From contig JALHJZ010000003.1 of NCBI GenBank assembly GCA_022838705.1, forward strand, positions 1 through 64,000: a stretch of 64,000 bases of DNA. The letters run 5' to 3'. The position numbers and the translations under genes were made by a program. Shown here in pieces: positions 32,993-41,733 of the stretch (its first letter is position 1; every line of letters starts with the position of its first letter). Below the pieces are notes generated by a model. It had not been told where the DNA came from. It searched no databases and saw nothing but the letters and a program-made list of their open reading frames with translations. This stretch comes from Candidatus Bipolaricaulota bacterium. Lineage in GTDB: Bacteria > Bipolaricaulota > Bipolaricaulia > Bipolaricaulales > Bipolaricaulaceae.

Positions 32993-33695
32993 CTCCGGGC
33001 ACCTCGTCCTCGCCCAGGTGGCCCTGGGGGTAGACGCGCCGGGGGCGGCCCTCGAAGCGGCCGTCCACCTCGGGACCCTCCTCGCTCTCCTCCTCCACTT
33101 CCGCCGCGACCTCACCCACCTCGTGGTCCGGGCGAGCCAGCGGGGGGAGGAACGCCGGTACATCGGGTACCTCGCCCTCGGCACGCTGCCGGTGGCCGTG
33201 GTGGGCTTCCTTGCCCGCGAACCGATCGAGCGGGCGTTCGCCTCCCCAGCGCTCGTGGGGGGGATGCTCCTCGTGACGGCGCTCGCCCTCCTCCTCGGCG
33301 ACCGGTGCGCGGGACGAGCTGCGCGGGAGCGGGTGCGGCTGCGCGATGCCCTCGCCGTGGGGGTGGCCCAGGCGGTGGCCCTCCTCCCCGGAGTCTCCCG
33401 GTCTGGGTCCACGCTGACGATGGGGATCGGGCTCGGCCTCCGGCCGACCGTGGCGGCGCGGTTCTCGTTCCTCCTCGCGATCCCGGCAGTCGCCGGCGCG
33501 AGCCTGTTCGCCCTCCGCGGGGCGATGGCCGAACCCGACCTGGATTGGATCGGCCTCGCTGTGGCCATGGGCTGTGCGTTGGGGAGCGGGCTGGTCACGA
33601 TCCGCGCCTTCCTGCGCATCGTCCGGTCCGGAGTGCTGTGGCCGTTCGCCCTCTACTGCGCGGTCCTGGGAGGGGTGGCGCTCGCGATGGGATGA
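32931..33695 (+). CDS. uppP: undecaprenyl-diphosphatase
   Basis: A 254-residue integral membrane phosphatase that recycles undecaprenyl diphosphate to the monophosphate for cell-wall synthesis; also called BacA. Signature motifs are GLLQGLTEFLPVSSSGHL near the start and LLPGVSRSGSTLT about residue 160. The rest is a series of hydrophobic helices. The start is GTG 32931, where the family sequence begins (IRYALLGLLQG); it lies 62 bases inside the polyferredoxin gene, so the two are read from one transcript. There is no strong ribosome site. Confidence 0.93.
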   Translation: MIRYALLGLLQGLTEFLPVSSSGHLVLAQVALGVDAPGAALEAAVHLGTLLALLLHFRRDLTHLVVRASQRGEERRYIGYLALGTLPVAVVGFLAREPIERAFASPALVGGMLLVTALALLLGDRCAGRAARERVRLRDALAVGVAQAVALLPGVSRSGSTLTMGIGLGLRPTVAARFSFLLAIPAVAGASLFALRGAMAEPDLDWIGLAVAMGCALGSGLVTIRAFLRIVRSGVLWPFALYCAVLGGVALAMG

Positions 33696-33827
33696 TTGAC
33701 CACCCACGGTTGGACCCGTGACCGCACGGGGCGCGGACGGGAGACCGCGGCGAGGTAACCTACATCCACCCCCCAGAGTACGTCGGGCGTTGGCCGCCCC
33801 GGCCCGGAACCCGACACTGGCGAGGCC

Positions 33828-34766
33828 ATGGTGGGGATCTCTACGCGGATGTGGAAGCTCGTGGTGCTGGGTGGGCTGCTCGGGGTAGCGGGGGCGATGG
33901 GCTCTGGGATGGTCCTCCCCGCGGAGGGGTTCTGGACCAGTGGAGAGGGGTATGCGGATTGGTATTGGCTCAATCCGCAGTGCGAAGCCCGGTGGGACTT
34001 CCTCAGTCTCCCTGCCGGTGGCGACTCCCACATCGCGGTCGAGGCATTCCTCTGCCTCTCCCTCCCGAACGGGAGCGCGCCCGCGGAGATCGAGGTTCGG
34101 TTCGAGATCGGGACCGCAGCGGAGAAGGGTCGGCTGTGGGTGGCCCGCCTCCAGCGGATCCAGTGGGAAGGGGGCCACGCGCTGTACTTCGGCCAGCTGT
34201 TCCTTCCCCGGCGGGAGATCGGGCTCGGATCGCGCCTCACGGTGCGGCTGGGCGGTTCCCAGGCAGGGATCCCGTTGGGGGTCCATCCGACCTCGGTCCG
34301 GGTCTCGGTGGGTCCAGGAGGGGACCTCGCCCCCGTCCTCGCCGCCGCGACCCCCAACGGACAGGGGGGAGGACAGGACGAGGTGGTGGCCGCCGGGATG
34401 GCAGCGGAGGCCGCGCCCACCCGAACCCTGCCCGATTCCAGCGCCGCCGACTCGGCGCCGTTCCTCGCCCCCGGGACCTACCGTGGGTCGTTGGGGTGGG
34501 CGGGGCCGTACGAGACGCTGAACGGGAAGGGCGTGTACAGGGTCAACCTGCGAGCGGGCGAGGTCATCACCGTGCGCATCGAGACGGGGTCCCCCTGTGC
34601 GCTCCACCTCCTCGATCCAACCGGGCGGAAGGTGGGGGAGATCGAGGGGAGTTCGTGGCTCGGGCTGGAATACCGTGCCCACGTGACCGGGGCCTGGCAG
34701 ATCGTCATCGCCTGCCTAGGGGCGGGTCCCCGCTTCCCCTACACCCTCTCCCTCGGGATCCGCTAA
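33828..34766 (+). CDS. exported protein of unknown function
   Basis: A 312-residue protein not assigned to a family. The start has a signal peptide (WKLVVLGGLLGVAGAMGSG). Residues about 25-165 form a beta-rich domain; then a linker rich in Ala, Gly and Pro (about 170-215) leads to a C-terminal domain of about 95 residues with GVYRVNLRAGEVITVRIETG, LHLLDPTGRKVGEIEG and GAWQIVIACLG, the pattern of the bacterial pre-peptidase C-terminal (PPC) domain. ATG 33849 is an alternative start nearer the signal peptide. It is convergent with mutL, 8 bases apart, and 132 bases after uppP. Confidence 0.6.
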   Translation: MVGISTRMWKLVVLGGLLGVAGAMGSGMVLPAEGFWTSGEGYADWYWLNPQCEARWDFLSLPAGGDSHIAVEAFLCLSLPNGSAPAEIEVRFEIGTAAEKGRLWVARLQRIQWEGGHALYFGQLFLPRREIGLGSRLTVRLGGSQAGIPLGVHPTSVRVSVGPGGDLAPVLAAATPNGQGGGQDEVVAAGMAAEAAPTRTLPDSSAADSAPFLAPGTYRGSLGWAGPYETLNGKGVYRVNLRAGEVITVRIETGSPCALHLLDPTGRKVGEIEGSSWLGLEYRAHVTGAWQIVIACLGAGPRFPYTLSLGIR

Positions 34767-34774
34767 CTGGTCCG

Positions 34775-36421
34775 CTAGCGGCCGAGCCGATGGGCGAGGT
34801 CGGTCCATTCCAACCGTACCGCCACCGGGCGGCCGTGCGGGCACCGCGCCGGCTCCTCGGTCGCCTTCCAGTCGCGGATGAGCGCTTCCTGCTCCGCGAC
34901 GGGCAGCGGCTCCCCGGCCCGGATCGCCGCCGCGCACGCCACTTCCCGCCATAGCTCAACGAGGGGCGGCTCCCCCTCCAGCAGCCGCTCGGCCACTGCC
35001 CCAATCGGCTCCTGGAAGCCAAGCCGCGATTGCCGCTCGGCAAGCGGTGCCGGCCAGCCGCGCAGGAGGAACGCCCGCTCCCCAAAGGCCTCCAGGTGGA
35101 TCCCCAGGCGACGGAGGGCCGGGAGCGCCCGGCGCAGCGCCTCCGCCCGATCGAATGGGACCTCGATCTGCACCGGGACGAGGAACTCCTGGGCCGGGAC
35201 GGTGGACTCGGTGTCGGTTCGCTCGAACAGGACGCGCTCGTGGGCCGCGTGTTGGTCCACGATCTCCAGGCCGTCCGCTCCCTCGACGACGATGTAGCTC
35301 GCCTGGGCCTGCCCCACCACCCGCCACGGTTGACCGGCCGGGCCGACGGGCGGGGCGAGGAGGGGGACCGCGGGGCCGGTCCGCGCGGGGACCACGACCC
35401 CGCTGCTTGGCCCCGTACCTGACTGCTCCAGCATCCCCCGCCCGCTGAGGGAGCGCAGGGCAGCCCGTCGGAGGAGATCCATCACCGCCCGCTCTGATCG
35501 GAACCGCACTTCCTCCTTCCGGGGGTGCACGTTCACGTCCACCAGCTCGGGGTCCACCTCGAGGTAGAGGAAGAACGCCGCGTGCTGGCCCCGGGGGAGG
35601 TAGCGCGCGTAGGCCTGCGCGACCCCGAGGGCGAGGGCGCCGGGGCGGATGGCGCGTCCAGAGAGGAACAGGTGCTGATCCACCCGCGTCGGACGGGCGA
35701 GCTCCGGCGGGCCAAACCACGCCCGCAGCCGCAACCCCGGCTCGTCCATCTCCACGGGGACGAGCTGGGAGGCGAACGCCTCCCCATACACGTGCCCGAT
35801 GCGCACGGACGGATCCCGCGCCGGGGGCACGTCGAGGAGGGACCGGCCCGCGGAGCGTACAGTGAACCCGACCTCGGGCTGGGCGAGCACGATCCGGCGC
35901 AGGGTGGAGAGGAGGCGCCGCGCCTCGGCCGGCGGGGAATCGAGGAACTGGCGCCGCGCGGGCACGTTCCAGAACAGATCCCGTACCTCGACCGTCGTCC
36001 CCACCGGCCGCGCCGCGGGCCGCGCCCCCGTGATGAGCCCCCCCTCGACCCGGATCTCATGCCCCTCCTCCCCCCCGGCCGGGCGCGACATGAGCGTCAC
36101 CCGGCCGACAGCGCAGATCGCGGCCAACGCCTCGCCGCGGAACCCAAGGGTCCGGATGTGGCGGAGGTCCTCCTCGGTGGTGAGCTTGCTCGTGGTATGG
36201 CGCTCGATCGAGATCCGCATCTCGTCAAGGGCCATCCCCACGCCATTGTCGTCCACGCGGAGGAGGTCAATCCCCCCACCCGCGAACTCCACCGCGATCT
36301 GCCCCGCGCGGGCATCGAGGGCGTTCTCCACAAGCTCCTTCGCCACCGAGGCCGGACGGTCCACCACTTCCCCGGCCGCGATCTTGCGGATCACCGCCTC
36401 CTCCAGCCGCCGAATCGGCAT
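34775..36421 (-). CDS. mutL: DNA mismatch repair endonuclease MutL
   Basis: A 548-residue MutL. The GHKL ATPase domain shows KIAAGEVVDRPASVAKELVENALDA, DDNGVGM (57-63), TTSKL and GFRGEAL; the dimer region contains VDVNVHPRKEEVRF. The C-terminal domain carries the nuclease metal motif DQHAAHERVLFE at 389-400 and a late CPHGRP, so it should nick DNA itself rather than rely on MutH. The start has no obvious ribosome site. No mutS is in the window. It is divergent from the MerR-like gene. Confidence 0.95.
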   Translation of the reverse strand: MPIRRLEEAVIRKIAAGEVVDRPASVAKELVENALDARAGQIAVEFAGGGIDLLRVDDNGVGMALDEMRISIERHTTSKLTTEEDLRHIRTLGFRGEALAAICAVGRVTLMSRPAGGEEGHEIRVEGGLITGARPAARPVGTTVEVRDLFWNVPARRQFLDSPPAEARRLLSTLRRIVLAQPEVGFTVRSAGRSLLDVPPARDPSVRIGHVYGEAFASQLVPVEMDEPGLRLRAWFGPPELARPTRVDQHLFLSGRAIRPGALALGVAQAYARYLPRGQHAAFFLYLEVDPELVDVNVHPRKEEVRFRSERAVMDLLRRAALRSLSGRGMLEQSGTGPSSGVVVPARTGPAVPLLAPPVGPAGQPWRVVGQAQASYIVVEGADGLEIVDQHAAHERVLFERTDTESTVPAQEFLVPVQIEVPFDRAEALRRALPALRRLGIHLEAFGERAFLLRGWPAPLAERQSRLGFQEPIGAVAERLLEGEPPLVELWREVACAAAIRAGEPLPVAEQEALIRDWKATEEPARCPHGRPVAVRLEWTDLAHRLGR

Positions 36422-36514
36422 TGCGGGGCAAGGCTACCCCCCACAGTCCCCAGTTGCCACGGCCGCTTCGCGGCGCTACCCTCGCCCAAGACAGGACAAA
36501 AGGAGGCAAATCCG

Positions 36515-36949
36515 ATGTATACCGTGCCTGAGCTGGTCACGTTGGTGGGGCTTTCGACCGAGAACCAAGTCCGGAACAGGATCGAGGCGATCCGGGACCT
36601 CCTCCTGGGCTCGCTCCGGCGGGGCCCTAACAACCAGATCCTCGTCACGGAGGAGGGCCTTCGTCTCCTCCGTGACCTCCAGGCGTTGTGCGAAACCGGG
36701 CATACACTGACCGAAGCGGCCAACCTCTTACGCTATAAGATGCAACGGGACGAAGATAAGTTCTCTGGCGGTTCACCGACATTGGTCCACGGCGAGGCAA
36801 AACAGAACAAAACGGAGGAGGCAGGGTGGGCGGTGCTGGTGGAACACCTCGCGGCTGAGGTGCGCGAGCTCGCGCAGCGGGTTGCTGCCCTGGAGGCCGC
36901 ATCCCACCGCAGTGGTCCGCCCCCGGCCTGGTGGGAACGGTGGCGGTAG
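36515..36949 (+). CDS. MerR-like DNA-binding protein with C-terminal coiled coil
   Basis: A 144-residue probable DNA-binding protein. The first 75 residues look like a winged helix of the MerR/excisionase type (YTVPELVTLVG, then VRNRIEAIRDLL, then ILVTEEGLRLLRDLQAL and TLTEAANLL). After a polar linker the C-terminus is a short heptad-like helix (LAAEVRELAQRVAALEAA) suited to pairing two subunits. A strong ribosome site (AAAGGAGG) precedes ATG 36515. It is followed 13 bases on by an HD-domain gene and is about 1 kb upstream of the recombinase region, which it might regulate; that link is only positional. Confidence 0.68.
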   Translation: MYTVPELVTLVGLSTENQVRNRIEAIRDLLLGSLRRGPNNQILVTEEGLRLLRDLQALCETGHTLTEAANLLRYKMQRDEDKFSGGSPTLVHGEAKQNKTEEAGWAVLVEHLAAEVRELAQRVAALEAASHRSGPPPAWWERWR

Positions 36950-36962
36950 GGACAATGCTCCC

Positions 36963-37715
36963 ATGACCAACGAGACGAAACTTGCGCAGGTGAAGGAGGC
37001 GATCGCCCGGTCGCAGCGACTGCGGACCCTGTCCGCGTGCTCGAACATCACCGCGATCGACCGCCTCAAGATCAACGACCACGGGCCGACCCACGTCCGG
37101 ATCGTGACCCGGATCGCGCTGCGGATCCTGGAGCTCCTCCACGGGGCGGGGGTCAGGCTGGGGGTGACGGACCACGGGCTCGGGTACGAGGAAGCGCAGG
37201 TGGTGGTCCTCCTCGGGGCCGCACTCCACGACGTGGGCCACGCCATCCACCGCGCCGACCACGAGCTGTTCTCGATGATCCTCGCTCCGACCCTCCTCGA
37301 TGAGCTCCTCACCGGGATCTACGACGAGCCAGTGCGGACGGTGCTCCTTGCCGAGACGATGCACGCCATCTGGGCCCACCGCGCTGCCGTGCGTCCCCTC
37401 ACCGTGGAGGGGGGCGTCCTCAAGGTCGCAGATGCCCTCGACATGGAGAAGGGGCGCGCCCGGATCCCGTTCCGGGTCGGCGAGCCCACGATCCACAGCG
37501 TGTCCGCCCTCGCCATCGAGAAGGTGGAGATCAAGCCGGGGAGGGAGAAGCCGGTCCACATCCACGTGCGGATGACGAACTCCGCGGGGATCTTCCAGCT
37601 CGACAGCCTCCTCAAGGAGAAGCTCATGACCTCGGGGCTGCGCGAGTACATCGAGGTGTCGGCGGAGATCGAGGGCGAGGAGAAGAAGATCATCGACCGG
37701 TACACCCTCGACTGA
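36963..37715 (+). CDS. HD-domain phosphohydrolase (COG3294-type)
   Basis: A 250-residue HD-domain protein of the type found mainly in archaea and some thermophiles (COG3294). An N-terminal helix leads to KINDHGPTHVRIVTRIALR (first His), LLGAALHDVGHAIHR (the HD pair), ETMHAIWAH and KVADALDMEKGRARIP, giving a full metal site. The C-terminal 70 residues (HIHVRMTNSAGIFQLDSLL) are a separate small domain. ATG 36963 has no ribosome site; a GACAAT sequence 6 bases upstream may be a leaderless -10 box, or the gene may rely on its upstream neighbour. Substrate unknown. Confidence 0.8.
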   Translation: MTNETKLAQVKEAIARSQRLRTLSACSNITAIDRLKINDHGPTHVRIVTRIALRILELLHGAGVRLGVTDHGLGYEEAQVVVLLGAALHDVGHAIHRADHELFSMILAPTLLDELLTGIYDEPVRTVLLAETMHAIWAHRAAVRPLTVEGGVLKVADALDMEKGRARIPFRVGEPTIHSVSALAIEKVEIKPGREKPVHIHVRMTNSAGIFQLDSLLKEKLMTSGLREYIEVSAEIEGEEKKIIDRYTLD

Positions 37716-37802
37716 GGGGGCCGTAACTGGCCTCCGCGGACCGGGGGACGGGGAAGCCCCTCGCCGGCCGCGGGACGGCCGCTGGGGGCCTCTGGGCGGG
37801 GC

Positions 37803-37830
37803 ACTTGACAAAAGGTCCCTTTTGTCAAGT
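37803..37830. repeat. perfect 13-base inverted repeat (operator or recombination site candidate)
   Basis: The arm ACTTGACAAAAGG is followed after two bases by its exact reverse complement, a near-continuous 28-base palindrome. It lies 101 bases before the tyrosine recombinase gene. TTGACA appears in the left arm, inverted in the right arm and again at 37864. There is no T run after it, and its arms are far more A/T-rich than their surroundings, so a protein-binding site is likelier than a terminator. Confidence 0.7.
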
Positions 37831-37863
37831 CACCCCACCCCAGGACGACGTTCGGGGCACGAT

Positions 37864-37913
37864 TTGACAGGTCGGTCGCCCTTATGTAAAGTGAAACGTT
37901 CCAAATGTAAAGT
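37864..37913 (+). promoter_or_regulatory. promoter with overlapping 21-base-spaced direct repeats
   Basis: A consensus -35 TTGACA (37864-37869) is followed after 17 bases by TAAAGT (37887-37892). The -10 box lies within the first of two identical 9-base repeats, ATGTAAAGT at 37884-37892 and 37905-37913. The repeats start 21 bases apart, two turns of the helix, as for a dimeric regulator. The recombinase ATG follows 17 bases after the second repeat, with AAGGGGGG before it. Confidence 0.55.
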
Positions 37914-37930
37914 CTCAAGGGGGGGCGCCG

Positions 37931-38548
37931 ATGCCACTTGAGCTGACGCAGGAGGATTTCCTCACCCCGGACCAGGTCCGGCGGCTGAAGGCCCATGCCC
38001 GGCGGGAGGCCGACGCAGCCCGCCGCAACGGGCACAAGGGACCGGTACGGGACTGGGCGATCCTCCACGTGGCCCTCGATGCCGGGCTGCGCGTGTCGGA
38101 GATCGTCGCCCTGCGGATCGGGGATCTCCTCCTCGAACCGGGGCACTCCGCGATCATCGTCCGCCGCGGCAAGGGCGGCAAGGAGCGGGGGGTGGACATC
38201 GGCCAGGCCCTGCGCGACCACCTTCGCGAGTACATTGCGTGGAAGCGGACGGCGGGGGAACCGGCGGGACCGGAGGACCTCCTCTTCCTCTCCCCGCGCG
38301 GAGGTCCCCTCACCCGGCAGGCGGTCTACCTCATGTTCAAGCGGCTGGCCCGCGCCGTGGACCTCCCGCCGCGGTTCACGATCCACTCGTGCCGCCACAC
38401 CTACGCCTCGATGCTCTACCGGGCATCCCGGTTCAACCTCCGCCTCGTCCAGAAGCAGCTCGGTCACGCCTCGATCCGCACGACCCAGGTCTACGCCGAT
38501 GTCCTGTCCTCCGACGCGCTGGAAGCGGTGAACGGCCTCCCACAATGA
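37931..38548 (+). CDS. minimal tyrosine recombinase (XerC/D-like catalytic domain only)
   Basis: A 205-residue site-specific recombinase/integrase. All catalytic residues are visible: Arg54 (GLRVSE), Lys in the RRGKGGKER beta-turn (81 or 84), His152-x-x-Arg155 (HSCRHTYAS), His179 (LGHASIRTT) and Tyr188. Only about 40 residues precede the catalytic fold, so the usual 90-100 residue DNA-clamping N-terminal domain of Xer proteins is absent. The reading frame is intact. Its stop overlaps the next gene (ATGA), tying it to the Bat-like operon. No phage genes, attachment-site duplication or tRNA border it. It may act on the palindromes upstream; otherwise a host role is unknown. Confidence 0.88.
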   Translation: MPLELTQEDFLTPDQVRRLKAHARREADAARRNGHKGPVRDWAILHVALDAGLRVSEIVALRIGDLLLEPGHSAIIVRRGKGGKERGVDIGQALRDHLREYIAWKRTAGEPAGPEDLLFLSPRGGPLTRQAVYLMFKRLARAVDLPPRFTIHSCRHTYASMLYRASRFNLRLVQKQLGHASIRTTQVYADVLSSDALEAVNGLPQ

Positions 38549-39798
38549 CGTGGGTTGGCTGGGCCGTTCTCTGCGTGGTGGCCGCGGCACAGCCGGGCTG
38601 GGCGGAGGTGTGGGTGGGGGGCGAACTGGGATGGCAGGGGCAGGCGGTGCTGGGCGCGGTGAACCCGCTCACGATCACGGTGACCAACGGCACGAGCTCC
38701 GTCCTCTCCGCCACGCTCCGCGTTGAGCAGCGGGTGGGATCAGGATGGCGAGGTGAGGGGATGCAGCGGCTGCAGGCCCCGCTCCTCCTCGCCCCGGGGG
38801 GGCGGGCGCGGTTCGCGTTCCCGTGGCCGGTTGAGGCGGGCTCCGCCCCGGCAGTGGTCGTCGAGGCCGATGGCACGGAGCTGGCACGGGCCACGCTCCC
38901 TCTCCGGTTGATGGTAGAGAAGCCGATCGCGACCGTGGGGTCCGTGGCGGCGTACCCCGACGGGGGGCCGACGATCGCCCTCGCCCCGGAGGACCTCCCT
39001 GAAGATCCGTTCCTTTTTAGCCCGTTTTCGGAAGTTCGCCTAACCCGAGGAGCCGTGGTGTCCGCCCCCGTGGCGGAAGCGCTCGCGGCGTGGGTCGCGT
39101 TCGGTGGTGGCCTGGTCCGCAACGGGGAAACCCCGACTGTGATCCCGTCGCTATCAGCGATGGACCTGGACGACGCCGTGGCACGCCATGGCCCCCGTCC
39201 CCCCCCGCGGGGCCTCCTCATCGGGGGAACCGTGCTCTACCTGATCGCGCTCGGGCTGGCGCTCCCTCCCCTTTCCCGCCGCGGCCGGCCGTGGGGGATC
39301 GCCGCCCTCATCTCCGCCGCCCTCACGTTCGCCATGTTTTACCCAGTTTTCTTCGGATCGCCACAAACAACAACTCTAATTCTGTACTCGCTTTCCTCGC
39401 GCGATGTCGCACGCTTTTCTGCGGATACGCTCATCGTCGTCCCCGTCCGGAGTGGGATCCAGGAGGTTTCGGGGTGGTGGGTGGAGCGGGTTTCTCCGGG
39501 GGCTGAACGGTCAGGGATGGATATCGAGTGGGTGTGGGGGGCTGAGGGGCCACGGACCCTCGTTGCGACGAATCCGGGCAAAACCTTGGTCCTATGGAGA
39601 TATGGGCGGGCATGGACCACCGGCGGGACCCGGCACGTGGTGGGGAGTGTGGCGGTCGACGCAGGGTTCGCTCCGCTCCTCGCCGCGGTGGGACCGGTCG
39701 CCCGCGAGGGAGACCTGGTGTACACGGAGCGGATCGCGGAGCGCCAGGGGGGCGTTGCGCGGTACGAGTACCGGCTGCGGTGGGAGCCCGATGGCTAG
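38545..39798 (+). CDS. exported/membrane protein of the Bat-like operon, unknown function
   Basis: A 417-residue protein I cannot name. It opens with a signal peptide (WVGWAVLCVVAAAQPGWA). Residues about 25-130 are an Ig-like domain (NPLTITVTNGTSSVLSATLRVEQR), and two membrane helices follow at about 230-275 (GLLIGGTVLYLIALGLALP and ALISAALTFAMFYPVFFG). The C-terminal 140 residues are predicted outside. The layout is like the membrane-anchored proteins that accompany MoxR/VWA operons. ATG overlaps the recombinase stop by 4 and it overlaps the next gene by 8. A patch around 39000-39430 is more A/T-rich than the flanks. Confidence 0.65.
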   Translation: MTWVGWAVLCVVAAAQPGWAEVWVGGELGWQGQAVLGAVNPLTITVTNGTSSVLSATLRVEQRVGSGWRGEGMQRLQAPLLLAPGGRARFAFPWPVEAGSAPAVVVEADGTELARATLPLRLMVEKPIATVGSVAAYPDGGPTIALAPEDLPEDPFLFSPFSEVRLTRGAVVSAPVAEALAAWVAFGGGLVRNGETPTVIPSLSAMDLDDAVARHGPRPPPRGLLIGGTVLYLIALGLALPPLSRRGRPWGIAALISAALTFAMFYPVFFGSPQTTTLILYSLSSRDVARFSADTLIVVPVRSGIQEVSGWWVERVSPGAERSGMDIEWVWGAEGPRTLVATNPGKTLVLWRYGRAWTTGGTRHVVGSVAVDAGFAPLLAAVGPVAREGDLVYTERIAERQGGVARYEYRLRWEPDG

Positions 39799-40411
39799 CC
39801 TGTCCGAGAACCTCATCAACCCGTACCATGCGTTCGCCATCCTCGTCGGGAGCGCGTTCGCCGCGGCGATCCTCTGGCCGGAGTCTGCTCCCGCGACCCT
39901 CGGCCCGCTGATGCGGGGACCGTTCCTCCCCCATGCGGTGGCGTTCCTCATCGGGTTCCTCTCCCTGGAGATCGGGGAGGCGGAGCGGGGGTACGGCGTG
40001 TACCGAGCCCCGAGGCGGGCCGCGCGCCTGGGGGGGCTGGTCGGGTTCGGGTTGGTGCTCGTCCTGCCATTCCTCCTCGTCCATCGGGTGGAGACAGGGC
40101 TCCCCTGGCCGCAGTTCGCGGCGATCCTTGGCTTCCTGTACGCCTACGGGCTGGCCTGGGCGCTGGCTGGCCACGGTGCCGTGGCGGTTGTACACTGGGA
40201 TGGGCTTCGGTTCGTGCTCGAGTACGGGGGCCTCCTCGCTGTCATCATCCTCCCGGCCGGCGCCGGTCTCCCCATCAGTCCCATCCCCGCAATCGGCGGG
40301 CTGTGGGCGGACACGGGGGCCGGATGGTGGGGTCTCGCCCTGTACGCGGTGCTCGATGCCGGGGCGCTGGGAACATGGTTATGGACGAACGGGCGATCCT
40401 CCGGCGCGTGA
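39791..40411 (+). CDS. integral membrane protein of the Bat-like operon
   Basis: A 206-residue protein that is nearly all membrane helices, about six: YHAFAILVGSAFAAAIL, LPHAVAFLIGFLSL, LVGFGLVLVLPFLLV, FAAILGFLYAYGLAWALAG, GGLLAVIILPAGAG and WWGLALYAVLDAGALG. No catalytic or binding motif is seen. It lies inside a run of overlapping genes (8 bases into it, 31 bases out of it) leading to MoxR, so it is probably a membrane part of that system. Confidence 0.65.
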   Translation: MASLSENLINPYHAFAILVGSAFAAAILWPESAPATLGPLMRGPFLPHAVAFLIGFLSLEIGEAERGYGVYRAPRRAARLGGLVGFGLVLVLPFLLVHRVETGLPWPQFAAILGFLYAYGLAWALAGHGAVAVVHWDGLRFVLEYGGLLAVIILPAGAGLPISPIPAIGGLWADTGAGWWGLALYAVLDAGALGTWLWTNGRSSGA

Positions 40412-41733
40412 GACGATGGGCCCGGGCCCGCAACGGGCTCCGGGCCGGCTTGGCGGCAGTGGCGCTCGTCCTTGGGGCGACCCTCATCGGCCGCCTCCTC
40501 GGCCGGTCCCTGCCTCCCGCGGTGTGGTTCGCCGTCCCGGCCCTGGCGGTGGTGGGGTGGGGTTGGCCCCTATCCTGGGATCGGCTCCTCCTCCGGGCGG
40601 GGCGCAAGCTCGGGGTTGGGGAACGTCTCGCCGCGCTCGACGTCGTGATCGCGCGCGGTGCTTCTCCCCTGATGGGCCCGCTCTGCGCGGAGATCGTCGC
40701 AGCCCGTCCCCGGGGATGGCGGCTCCTCGCCGGGCCAGTGGAGTACGGAGCCTCCGCGCTCGTCGTGGCCCTCGCGGTCGCGGTGGGGTTCGCCTCCCCC
40801 CTCGGCTCGTCGGGATCCCCACCGCAAGCGGCGGCGCCCACTGCGAAAGTGGTTGAGACCGCCCCCCCTCCGGACGAGGCCGCGGACGAGGCCGCGCCCC
40901 TTGCCGTGGAATCCCCCGGCGCCTACCCAGCTCAGGCGGAGATCCCCGAGTACTCCCCGTACCAGGACCTCCTCGCCTCGATCCTCGGGCTCGCGGACGC
41001 CCTGACGGGCGGGTTGTCCGGGGACGAGGTGGCAGCGCGGCTTGCTCAGGAGGAGGGCCTCCTCCGCCAGCTCGCGGAGCGGATCGCCGCGGCCACGCCG
41101 GGCGGGCTATCCCCCTCCGAGCGATCGGAGCTCGCGCCCCTGGCCCGCCAGGTAGCGCGGCCCGACCTCCGCGAGCGGCTGACCGAGCTCCTCGACCAGG
41201 AGGGGGAGGCGCCGGCCCGCGAGGCCGAGGAGGCTGTGGCCGCGGTTCTCTCCGCTGCGGACCGGGCGAGGGCGGATGGGGAGCACGAACCCACGGGGGC
41301 GCTGGGCGGCGCCCCGGTCGCCGGAGCTGGCTCGGGCACGACAGCGGAGGGCTCGGCGGAGGGAGAGGGAACAGTGGAAGGTCCGCTCGCCCCACGCGAC
41401 GCGGAGCTAGATGGGAGCGATCCGTTCGCGGGGGGGGAGGAGGGAGCGGATTTCCCGGGGACGGTCGGCGGGGGACCGGTTGAGTCTGGCCCGACCGGGG
41501 ACTGGACCCCTACCCCGGGTGAAGAGGAGCCGAACGTGGTGGTGGGAGGGGAGGGGGAGATGCGGGCGTATATCGTCCCTGGGATCCCCGGGGAGCCTTC
41601 CCCCAGTGCCGGGGGCACCCCCACCACGCTCGCACCGCAGGAAGTGGAGGTGGTCCTCCGGACGCGGGGGATCCCGCCCGAGCTGCGGAGCCTCGTCCGT
41701 CGCTACTTCGAACTCATCGGAGGGAACCCGTGA
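40381..41733 (+). CDS. membrane protein with long acidic low-complexity region (DUF4175-like)
   Basis: A 450-residue protein. Two N-terminal helices (LAAVALVLGATLIGRLL and AVWFAVPALAVVGWGWPL) and a third near residue 130 (ALVVALAVAVGFASPLG) anchor it. The rest is rich in Ala, Pro, Glu and Gly, with a helical region LRQLAERIAAATPGG and a disordered acidic stretch (about 300-400). The C-terminus is a short ordered end (EVEVVLRTRGIPPELRSLVRRYFELI). The layout recalls DUF4175 proteins in MoxR operons. ATG 40381 fits the GGGA ribosome site better than ATG 40375. It overlaps moxR by 4. Confidence 0.6.
   Translation: MDERAILRRVRRWARARNGLRAGLAAVALVLGATLIGRLLGRSLPPAVWFAVPALAVVGWGWPLSWDRLLLRAGRKLGVGERLAALDVVIARGASPLMGPLCAEIVAARPRGWRLLAGPVEYGASALVVALAVAVGFASPLGSSGSPPQAAAPTAKVVETAPPPDEAADEAAPLAVESPGAYPAQAEIPEYSPYQDLLASILGLADALTGGLSGDEVAARLAQEEGLLRQLAERIAAATPGGLSPSERSELAPLARQVARPDLRERLTELLDQEGEAPAREAEEAVAAVLSAADRARADGEHEPTGALGGAPVAGAGSGTTAEGSAEGEGTVEGPLAPRDAELDGSDPFAGGEEGADFPGTVGGGPVESGPTGDWTPTPGEEEPNVVVGGEGEMRAYIVPGIPGEPSPSAGGTPTTLAPQEVEVVLRTRGIPPELRSLVRRYFELIGGNP

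Noticed and set aside
37716..37802. Terminator after the HD gene
   Set aside because: GC-rich short inverted repeats occur (GGGGGCC with GGCCTCC, and GCCGGCCGC), but with mismatches and no T run.
37931..38548. Prophage or integrative element marked by the tyrosine recombinase
   Set aside because: No phage, plasmid or conjugation genes, no tRNA target and no flanking direct repeats were seen; the next genes are a MoxR-type operon coupled to it.
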